Assembly: GCA_037043015.1 (NCBI GenBank)
Contig: CM073321.1
Span: 13,586,001-13,650,000, forward strand
Direction of reading: 5' to 3'
Origin: Bryum argenteum
Lineage: Eukaryota > Streptophyta > Bryopsida > Bryales > Bryaceae
DNA length: 64,000 nt
The notes beneath the pieces were generated by a model. It saw nothing but the letters and a program-made list of their open reading frames with translations, made no database searches and had not been told where the DNA came from. Shown in pieces: positions 1 through 8,029 of this stretch (within the stretch, counting starts at the first letter, position 1; each line of letters starts with the position of its first letter). The position numbers were made by a program, and so were the translations under genes.

Positions 1-1929
1 TGTAGTTCATGGCGAATGTACTGCTTGGTGTGTTTCTCAAGCGACTGAGACCAATGGAAGAAGCACGTCCTCTCTTGTCCTTCCATGGGCACGGTAGGGT
101 TGCCAGAACCGTATATGATCCGGACCGCATTCCAATTGGCTTGTGCACTATCAGCCATGAAACCTTGAAACTGAGGCTTAGGGACCCCATTTCTTGACAT
201 CACATGGTTCAGATTCTTCCAAAAAACAGTCTGAGCTTCTCTATCCTCGGACATAAAATCACAACAAGCAATTGTAAGTACTCGTTGGTAACTGGAGTCG
301 TACACGTGGCACGCCATGGTCGTCCAGTGGATAACACGTTTGACGTGATCAAACATCATCCAAGCATGCTCTAGATCACCACCAGGTTGCATCCGCCGGA
401 CCAGGTCCACTCCACTAGCAGAGCCAACTTCTGACATCTTGAAAATGAAGACTTTGTCCAAGTCGTCTCCTTGCCCTGGAAACATGTTACGCTGAACAAA
501 GGCCCAATTACTGAGCCCTCTGAGTTTGGTAATACCGTCCATGACTCCATAGCGCCTTAGATACCTGAACGTGTAGACACGGTTTCTAATACTTGGAGAG
601 TTAAGGTCTTTACAACTATCGAACACAGGCTCTGGTTGTTTCAAAGATAGGTGGGTATGAGGCTCGTCCTCTTGACGTAAAAGGTAGTTTCATAGAAGGT
701 CTCTGCTGGCCTCCATAACAATCTTAGAAACAGGAGCCTATGGATTGCGTTCGACATGTTCTTCAATCAACTCGTCAATCTTGCTCCGTGTACCTCTGTA
801 GTCCCCAACCTTGACAGGGTGGTCGTGATTGCCGATATGAACGCACGCACGCTCTTGGTTTTCATCACCAAAAATATAATAGATCTTAGCTTTACAAGTG
901 GCAACGCAAATAGGAGGTTCCTTACAAATCCTGCAGACGATCGTGGATGCGGAAAGAGGTGGTCCACCAACTCCAAATGGGTCTTTAGAGGATCCATCGA
1001 ACTCAACTTCGTTCACCTCTGCCGCACGCTTAGGTCTCTGCAAGAATGGACAATTCTGATTGCGACACTGGACATGACCAACACAATTAGAAGATCTGAA
1101 AGTCAAGCTCATGGTGTTGGAGATGTTAGTGGTCATGGTTTTAGTCCATAAGTGTCCGTCGTAACGTTTATCCATTCCATCCATGGATTTTGCATTTTTG
1201 TTAGCGGCAGAGATAGAAGAACGGGTGGAAGAATGAAGAGAATGTCACCATTGAAAGATGGTGGTAAACTAACTACACGGACTCGTCTGGGATGTTAGCA
1301 TAATCTAGTTTCTTCAGCATCGTCTTGCTACTGGGCATACTACCTAACTTGAGGAGGCAGGTGAGAATGTTTTTGGGTTTTGACGTTTGTGAGGAATGTT
1401 GTTGAGGGATAGGGGTAGACAATTGAGATGTAGTAGACGGGGATTGAAGCGGAAGAGGAGAACAATTACTTGGAACCGAAGTGTTGCGCTCGTCATCAGA
1501 TGACTCAGTAAGGTCTATGCTAACACGTTCACATGGTTCGACCTTTATACGACGTAGAACGGGAGTGATCGTTGACAGAGTAGAGGAACTACGGGGGGTC
1601 AGTAGGACAGTTGAAGCAGCCATTATAGATTCTGACAATCCGTATAGGCGGTACTTGCCGGTATTAAGATCCCAGCTTTGCTTCTCATTCACAAGCACTG
1701 GACTAGGTTCAACAACCATGGAATACATGACGTTCAAGGTGATAGGGTCTACAACGTCCTTCTCTAACCACAAAGACGACGAATCGAACCCGAATCTAAT
1801 TGATAACACTTGAGCAGTTACGCGAGCTACTCCTTGGGGGCCTGCTGGTATGCGTAGAGGAACTGGAGCACCGGGAGAGAGAATTTCGACAACGTTCGGA
1901 CAAGTAAGCTCTGAAGACGAGGATGCCAT
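1..1929 (-). pseudogene. MULE-like transposase, N-terminal and core part, decayed
   Basis: This is a DNA-transposon gene read right to left and running off the left edge. It starts at ATG 1927-1929 with a Ser/Pro-rich leader ending near 1273. A Cys-rich zinc block at 738-1184 follows (repeated CxxC and CxNC pairs, then GNHDHPVK). The core below 737 contains CHVYDSS, IACCD, FMADSAQANWNAV and an FFHW box. These match the plant MULE-like fold, with catalytic Asp candidates in YDSS and MADSAQ. The core aligns closely with the plus-strand copy at 18.8-19.4 kb (shared MADSAQANWNAVR and VPMxxxER), so the assignment rests on two copies. It is broken: a frameshift lies between the leader and the zinc block near 1220, and in-frame stops occur after VERNP (near 736) and about 20 codons later. 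The SWIM finger expected at the C terminus would be outside the window. Confidence 0.75.
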
Positions 1930-2039
1930 GATGATAGAACGAGGTACGACAATAGTAGAAAGGAGAATGGAAGTCTTTATGCAGAGTATATGTATTTTGA
2001 ATAGTTATTACCTCTAACCCTAGATTAGTATAAATAAAA

Positions 2040-2508
2040 CCATTTGTATACTCCACCTCCAAAGGCTGACAGAGTAAGTTTGAAAGTTTGCTACATGACA
2101 AAAAGTAAGTCACATTGAGTTAGAAATAGCCTTATTTGGATTTTTGCAGATCACACAATGGTGTTATGTAAACGTGTAAAGGTGCGGCGGCCGTCATTGT
2201 CAGGTAGACGCGTAGATATTCTTAGTGCTTTAAGCGTAAGATAGAATTTAGAATCCTATGTTAAGCCATCCTATGTTAAGCCATTTGTATACTCCACCTG
2301 TAAAGGCTGACAGAGTAGGTTTAAAAGTTTGCTACATGACTAAAAGTAAGTCACATTGAGTTAGAATTAGCCTTATTTGGTTTTTTGCAGATCACACAAT
2401 GGTGTTATGTAAACGTGTAAAGATGCGGCGACTGTCATTGTCAGGAAGACGCGTAGATATTCGTAGCGCTTTAAGCGTAAGATAGAATTTATAATCCTAT
2501 GTTCAGCC
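2040..2508. repeat. 241-bp direct tandem duplication
   Basis: Two head-to-tail copies start with CCATTTGTATACTCCACCT at 2040 and 2281 and stay alike to about 2508. Both contain AAGTCACATTGAGTTAGAA, a TTTTTTGCAGATCACACAATGG stretch split over the unit, and GACGCGTAGATATTC. The first copy ends with a 15-bp duplication of ATCCTATGTTAAGCC. The pyrimidine-rich tract before GCAG resembles a splice acceptor but no exon follows. It lies just upstream of the minus-strand MULE gene and may be its promoter or subterminal region. Confidence 0.85.
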
Positions 2509-2715
2509 GGTAACATAGAGGATGTCAGATGTTCAAGATTGGAATGACGGGTGCGCCGGCTGTAGATATATTTTATTATATTTTAAAATTGAATCTGAGT
2601 TCCGGGGACAAGGTATATAGTAAGAGTGGAGCAAGGAATCAAAATCATTTAATCTTGTTAGCTTAAGTAGTGGACATCGAGAGCTGTATTCTTGTTTTCT
2701 TGTGTTGTGTTCTCA

Positions 2716-3135
2716 GTTCTAGAGACTACATGAAGGACATAGTTGAAATACCTGAGAGTAGTGCAGACATTCAACAGAAACGGAAGAAGAAGAGAGGAGG
2801 TTTGAAGTTTAGTGGTTCTAAACAGCGCAGGCGGATGGCGTTGAGGCGGAAAGAGTCAATGTCTCAATCCAAATGCGATGGAACAAGAGAGGAGCGCGAA
2901 CTTGAAGGGAATGCGGAGCGGCCGGAGCCAACCCCATTCCAACTGAGGTGTATTAGACGAGCCACTAACTTAGAGAGTGTTTCAGAGGTCGATGAGTATG
3001 AAAAAGTAGAGGAAGATTGCGAGAACACTATAGACGAGGTCTTCTCTACTGCTTCAAAGTATTGCACTTCCCAGAGTGATTCTCACCGCGCCGAGAATGA
3101 CGATGAAGACGAAGGAGTTGATTCGGATGAATTGG
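2716..3135 (+). CDS. Unrecognised internal exon, basic then acidic
   Basis: An open stretch begins after a good acceptor (TTCTCAGTTCTAG before 2716) and ends at a donor (GAATTG/gtaatt at 3135). The first ATG is at 2730. The product starts with MKDIVEIPESSADIQQK, has a strongly basic patch (KRKKKRGG, KQRRRMALRRKE) and ends acidic (NDDEDEGVDSDEL). That composition suggests a nuclear, disordered polypeptide. I recognise no domain. No matching downstream exon was found before 3.7 kb, so it may be another orphan exon like the fragments that follow. Confidence 0.35.
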
Positions 3136-3766
3136 TAATTTTTCAATTGCACATTAACTTCTCTATTTGCCTAATCTAAGTACTTGGAAATTTGGATAAA
3201 GAAAACTTGATACTTTCTTTCCACATCCTTGTAGATTGTATAAAATCAATTTTGTTAAGTAAATAGACCATATTCTCCATCTCCCTGTAGATAAACCCTT
3301 ATGGTTGCTTCATAAAAATCATTTCATCTGAATCTCCATAAAGGTAAGAGTCACAAATCCAACAAACAAGATATGAATAATCTATAATCTAGTATATAAG
3401 CAGAGTGTAAAAGTGAACCGTTCTGCATTCTCTGAGGTGCCGAACAAATGAATATAAAGTAGCCTTCATACTCTTTCAGTAGTTCACAATCATTTAAACC
3501 AAAATTCTGTCCATTGATCACACAGACATCGATGCATACTGATACATCCATAGACTAGATTATGTACTTCAGTTTAGTACATCATAGACTACACTAAATT
3601 TGATAATTAGTGTTAGATTATTATAAGATTTGAAAATGATATAAGTTTTTACTTTTGTTTCTAAAAATTTACCATCGCAAACGGAGGTTCTCCAGAGCGT
3701 TCGGTAAGGTGCCTGGGGACATCCAACTGTGATCCTAGCATCTGAAACATAAGATGTGATAGTTAC

Positions 3767-3863
3767 CTCTTTGACTTCCTCAACAGCGTAGTAGGCTTTC
3801 GTTGGGATACCAAGCTCTCTCGGCTGTACATCGATGATCACCAGGACTGGATTTGGACAATAA
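3767..3863 (-). pseudogene. RPN8: Orphan exon of 26S proteasome subunit RPN8 (MPN domain)
   Basis: A 97-nt exon with intact splice signals (TTCATGCAG before 3863, GAG/GTAACT after 3767) encodes [18 protein letters not shown] followed by [14 protein letters not shown]. This is nearly identical to the corresponding part of plant RPN8, the MPN-domain lid subunit of the 26S proteasome regulatory particle. The flanking exons of RPN8 (WYSTGPKL... before, the HVPSEIGAEEAEE region after) are not found within several hundred bases on either side. It is therefore a single transplanted exon, not a working gene. A second short stretch with AG/GT borders (about 3670-3743 on the same strand) lies downstream; I could not assign it. 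The plant-type sequence also supports a green-lineage host. Confidence 0.85.
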
Positions 3864-4381
3864 CTGCATGAACAGCATCATAAGCACTTAGATACGTTAA
3901 ATGATGCCAGTATGTACTACTGGAAATGAAACATGATTCCGACACAACAGCCCACAGTCAATGCCTCAACCCAAGATGCAGGAATCGGAACCTCTAAAGG
4001 ACCAGATAGTCATGTTCTTCGAAGACTGTCAATACTTCCTCGGTGATAATTGCCGCATGTGTGCACAGGATCGAAGTTCATCTTAGTTGTATGTTTTCTT
4101 TCAATAGCATATTGCCAGCCGATGTGTTGCGGTTTAGGCCAATGAGAGGGGTCGGTCCCGAATCTGGCATGGTCGACTCTGGCTGCCAGCACGCCACCAT
4201 CGCGCCGAGTCTGCCACCATCGCGCCGAGTCTGGCGCCGAGTCTGGTTGTGAATTTTCTCATCCCTCCACCACCGCGCCGCGGGCCATCGCGCCGAGTCT
4301 GGCTATGTCTTTCTCGTCGCTGCAGGAAGTCTTTTTTCTCCGTTTTTTTGTTTTCTTCCGTTCCAAGTTATCCTCACAGAA

Positions 4382-4618
4382 ATGGCTGGGCAGATTGGAG
4401 GAGAGATTCACGTTGGAGAAGGAACCCGAGTCGGAGGGGAGATCACGATGTTGGAGCGCGGAAGGGAGGGTGCAGACGTCGACGTGGTGAGCATTCAGAC
4501 AGAGTATTCGTTTTGGGAGCATTTAAGAACTTGTGGGAAAAGTTTGCCCATTTCGATTGAGGTAGGAAGGGAGAGTTTCCTCGCCGAATTGGAGACCGAG
4601 ACAAACACACAAGAAGAG
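4382..4618 (+). CDS. Unrecognised open exon candidate
   Basis: An ATG at 4382 opens about 79 codons, starting MAGQIGGEIHVGEGTRVGGE and ending at a plausible donor (GAAGAG/gtatga). The only visible bias is a Gly/Glu-rich start. It sits between the RPN8 and GH32 fragments and could be one more captured piece. The antisense strand is also open here, so coding direction is uncertain. Confidence 0.25.
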
Positions 4619-4689
4619 GTATGATCGACCTATTCATACCTTTCTACATTCTGATGAGCCTAAACCCTCATGAACTGCTCTACGTGATC

Positions 4690-4790
4690 ATGTTCGTCGT
4701 GGTCCTGCTCAGTCTTCGTGATCCTGATCTTGGTAATCGTCGTGATCCTGTTCTTGGTAATCGTCGTGATCATGTTCTCTCCATGGCAGT
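4690..4790. repeat. Short tandem repeat, about 24 bp unit
   Basis: On the plus strand the phrase CTTGGTAATCGTCGTGATC recurs with related CGTGATCCTG and GATCATGTTC words. It directly abuts the GH32 fragment and probably marks a junction or slippage product. No coding function is apparent. Confidence 0.55.
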
Positions 4791-4819
4791 TTAGAGGTTT
4801 GGGTTCTCCTCGGCAGTGG

Positions 4820-5343
4820 GTGTAGAGTATGTGGTTCATGCCGGTGCTGTTAACGTAGGAGTCCGCCGTGCCAATGATGCCGACGACCTTGCCGATCGAG
4901 GCGCTCTGGAAGCGACCACCCTTCGGTGTTCCGATTTCATAGCTCTTCTTGGTGGAGCAGAGGACGTCGTCGTTGATCGTTCCTTTGACCAGCAACGAGC
5001 GGTCGTAGTCGTTCGGGAATGAGTCCAAACCAATTTTCAAATATCACACTTTCTCTGCTTACCCTCGTAGGGGATGGGATAGAAATCCACGCACTCCCAC
5101 AGGCCAGTACCGTTCACGTGGTGTAAGAAATGAGGGAGAACGTCCCACTTCGTGAAATCTGTGCTTGCATTCCTGTAACACAACGCCGTTCCCGTGCCGG
5201 AGCCTCCTGAGTGCTCTTTCGAGCCGATCAACATCATCCAGTAACCGTCGCTGTCCTTCCAGGCCGTCGTGGGATCGCGGAAGTCGAGTCGGTACACTCC
5301 CGCTGGTGGCCACAGAATCGGATTCTCCGATGCACTCATGTAC
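4820..5343 (-). pseudogene. Glycoside hydrolase family 32 (invertase-type) fragment
   Basis: Read from 5343 to about 5060, the peptide carries NPILWPPAGVYRLDFRDPTTAW, which should be read as two joined motifs: the NPxLxPP segment and the RDPTTAW box. GSKEHSGGSGTGTALCYRNA and GLWECVDFYPI follow. RDP and EC are the substrate-binding and acid/base motifs of GH32 beta-fructofuranosidases (sucrose or fructan cleavage in vacuole or cell wall). The acceptor at the 5' end is good (CCTCTGTCCCCAAG before 5343). From about 5030 to 4820 a second piece in another frame continues (GLDSFPNDYDRSLLVKG, then a YEIGT motif), as expected after DFYP in GH32. Only about 31 bases separate the two frames, too short for a normal intron, so a deletion or frameshift is likely. 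The N-terminal nucleophile exon (MNDPNG) and the C-terminal beta-sandwich are absent. Confidence 0.8.
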
Positions 5344-5429
5344 CTTGGGGACAGAGGAGGCACAAACAAAGTTGCAAGATGAGCTGTGATCAGCACAAGG
5401 GACAGGCTGCAGGAGCTTTAGGCCACCCA

Positions 5430-5700
5430 CCAGATATACATCTGAACGAGACATTTAATCCATTTTACAATGCCAGTGAATTTAGTGGAGCGTACGAGAT
5501 ACTTAAAACGATGCTCATGTCACCAGTGGCAGTGGTGCGGGTATTAGTATTTGTGACAACGCTTATATTAGGATATTTGATCACCAAATTAGCGCTGTAC
5601 AAAGCGGAGAACGTGTTGACAAAGCCGTTTCCTCAATGGCGTCGCTCACTGATGCTACCAGTTCGTCTATTCGCTCGAGTCAACCTCTTTGCTTGTGGGT
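5430..5700 (+). pseudogene. N-terminal fragment of an LPCAT/LPEAT lysophospholipid acyltransferase
   Basis: The peptide runs NETFNPFYNASEFSGAYEIL, then KTMLMSPVAVVRVLVFV, a hydrophobic span containing LGYLITKLALY, and PFPQWRRSLMLPVRLFARVN, ending LFACGF. The pattern NPF, a membrane span beginning PVAVVR, then P-x-WRR and LFxxGF is that of the N-terminal membrane region of eukaryotic lysophosphatidylcholine or -ethanolamine acyltransferases, which act at the ER in phospholipid remodelling. The catalytic HxxxxD part is missing because the sequence passes into the palindromic repeat array at 5697. On its left it abuts the antisense GH32 fragment with almost no spacer, making a chimera of two unrelated genes. 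Assignment to LPEAT rather than LPCAT is uncertain. Confidence 0.7.
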
Positions 5701-6200
5701 TCTAGTATTTCTGCCGCTACCTCGTGTACGAGGGATGCTTCGAGTCTGGTAAGATTCTATTTTTTGGTCAACCAGTTTCAACCAGTCGAAGACCAGTTCG
5801 AGGACTTCGTGATCAACCTGATCAAGTTAATCGTGTGTTACAGCGAATGAGGGGTGCCCTCGTGTACGAGGATGGGTATGATGTGGTCGTCATGTTTGAT
5901 CTAAACTCCGGGTTCTATTATTTCTGCCGCTACCCTCGTGTACGAGGGAGGCTTAGAGTCTGTTAAATTTCGATCTTTTGTCAACCAGTTTCAACCAGAC
6001 GAAAACCATTTCGAGGACTTCGTGATCAACTTGATCAAGTTAATCGTGTGTTACAGCGAATGAGAGTGCCCTCGTTTACGAGCAAGGGTATGCTGTGGTC
6101 GTCATGTTTGATCTGAACCCGGGTTCTAGAAATTCTACTTCTACCCTCGTGTACGAGGGAGGCTTGGAGTCTGTGAAATTTTGTTGATCTGGTCGTGAAA
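5697..6200. repeat. Tandem repeat, 211-213 bp unit, about 2.4 copies
   Basis: Copies begin with GGGTTCTA at 5697, 5910 and 6121. Each full unit holds two palindromic sites (one after GCCGCTAC, one after AGGGGTGCC or its variant) and the phrase GAGGACTTCGTGATCAAC. The third copy degenerates after about 80 bases. The array starts exactly where the acyltransferase fragment stops. Confidence 0.85.
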
Positions 6201-6804
6201 TTTTGTGGTAACTTCGAGTGAAGGGGTGCCCTCGCGTACGAGTGTGGGATCAAATGGATGCTGCTATGTGGGAAATCAGAATTTGAGGGCTCCCTCGTGT
6301 ACGAGGATGCCCACACATATGCTTGTAAATGTTTGTAAATTATGCTCTCAAAACCTTAAATCGTCTAAATTTAGGATATTCTTGTAGTTCTTTATGATTT
6401 AATTGACCATTCTTGCAAATTATTGTAGTTTTTGGTGCATTCATTTCGTTCCATTGTTTTTGAGGTAAGGTAGGCATTAAAATGTTTCTCTACTGAACCG
6501 ATTTTGATTATACTACGTTTACAAAGAAGGATAGCAAATAGAGTTTCGACGGGTGCCTCGTGCACGAGGTTGGGTAAAGAATTTGGTTGTTTATCATATT
6601 TTTGTTTATTCATTTGATTACATTTTGGGAATGGGCATTGTGCTTAAGCATCTCACCACTTGTGGTAGGGATCCTCGTATACGAGGGTGGGAGGGAGTCT
6701 AAACCAGTTGGATCAAAAGTTTGTAAATGTTGGAAATCATTTGAAACAATGGGCTTTGGAATTGGGCATCACTCCACTTGTGGTAGGTACCCTCGTATAC
6801 GAGG
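5721..6804. repeat. Cluster of ten palindromic CCTCGTNNACGAGG sites
   Basis: Sites lie at 5721, 5858, 5934, 6070, 6145, 6230, 6293, 6556, 6673 and 6791, each 14 bp. Seven are perfect CCTCGT/ACGAGG inverted arms around a two-base centre (GT, AT or GC) and the rest differ slightly. The two CCCTCGTATACGAGG sites are full palindromes. Sequence between sites is partly repeated (211-bp unit; a 118-bp unit around 6673 and 6791) and partly unrelated, so the palindrome is conserved better than its surroundings. An eleventh site is at 11274-11287, on the far side of the methyltransferase-like gene. Confidence 0.9.
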
Positions 6805-6849
6805 GTGGGCGTATACAGGAGAAAATTTCAGCCAACTTTGATCATTATA

Positions 6850-7520
6850 ATCTCACAAATGAAGAAAATTCAACGATTCATATTTGAGATGTGAGTAGAA
6901 TGTCAAGTTCAATTTGAGATCCTACGGTTAAATCTTCTAAATAATTCTTAGATTGGAATTTTTTAAGCCTAAAGTAGAAGAAGGTCAAATATTGTGTGTT
7001 AGATTGTTTTGCATCAAGAAAATTTTAGGGGCTAAACTAGTTATACTAAGAATTTGTAAATGAGGAAAATCGATTGAAATAATTGACATTAAATATCATA
7101 GGCTTGTATGGAAGTGGGTTTGCTAAACGGTTTATGGTTCAAGTAATGTGCATTTCAAATTGTCAAAGAAGGAACCTCAAACTCTTAATTGAAGCTCCAT
7201 TATTCTATTCGATGCTTGTTGATTTGGGTAGCTGGCATGTTTGGACAAGTGGGTAAAATCAGGTTTTTCTTGAGCTCAACTACACTTACAATGTTTCTAT
7301 AGTGGTTGAATGTTCCCTTGTCTGTAAAGGTGCCGGTAGTGTTTCAATCTTTGAGTCCTAAGAGAAAAGTTTAGTAGATATGTTACTCTTCATTCTTGAG
7401 CTCGAAATTCAACCATCTCTTTTTGTTTCAGTCTAAACATGTTTAATTTGTTCAGTGCCTTATTATTTTTTGCCAATGTGCACTCATGATTGTGACTAAA
7501 CCGCTATATTTTTTTTGGGT
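6850..7520. other. AT-rich stretch without recognisable gene
   Basis: No ORF with recognisable content is seen. The stretch may hold 5' untranslated or intron sequence of the following gene, since a strong acceptor (TTTTTTTTGGGTGCAG) ends it at 7524. Confidence 0.5.
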
Positions 7521-7524
7521 GCAG

Positions 7525-7851
7525 GAGTTCTCTGCGGATAGCATGGAGCATGTTATTGAGTCTGACACTGATAGTAGTGATTTTGATGGAATAAGTCACG
7601 GTGTTCAAAATTGGATTGGAGACCGTACCGTTGTCTTAGGTTTACCTGCCACGATCGTTCTCATGGCTGAGCCCTCTAATGGGGATTCTTTTCCCCGTTC
7701 CAATGTTGTATCATCCAATATTGTTGACAAGGAGGCTCATGCTCTATACATGAGAGAATGGCGGCGTCATACACGTGAGAAGAGACTAGAAGCTCGAGAT
7801 GCGGCCCGTTTAGCCCCTAGACGGTCTCCTAGGCTAGCAACTTTTACTTAA
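7525..7851 (+). CDS. Upstream small ORF or 5' exon of ParB/methyltransferase copy 1
   Basis: After the acceptor at 7524, an ATG at 7542 opens 103 codons: an acidic start (MEHVIESDTDSSDFDG), a basic stretch (MREWRRHTREKRLEARD) and the end RRSPRLATFT. A counterpart with the same ending motif (CCSPRLAAK) precedes copy 2 at 42179-42465, also about 170 bases before the ParB-like exon. The conserved order suggests it belongs to the same unit, either as a separate small protein or as a 5' exon. RRSPRLA-type basic motifs occur in many plant transposon proteins; function is unknown. Confidence 0.45.
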   Translation, partial: EFSADSMEHVIESDTDSSDFDGISHGVQNWIGDRTVVLGLPATIVLMAEPSNGDSFPRSNVVSSNIVDKEAHALYMREWRRHTREKRLEARDAARLAPRRSPRLATFT

Positions 7852-8029
7852 CTTGATTCATGATTTGACTCTCCATTTTGTATTGTCTTTGACAATACAA
7901 TGATTTATAATTTGTATTATCCATGGATGATAGTTTACTAATCATCATATTATTACTGTTATATATATATTGACATTTGTTGTTTGCATAAGTTTAATTT
8001 AGTGTTTTACCCTTTCAATTATCCAGCCA

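Noticed and set aside
5721-6804. Regularly repeated short palindromes as a possible CRISPR array
   Set aside because: Spacing varies from about 60 to 260 bases, spacers are themselves partly repeated, and the context is eukaryotic.
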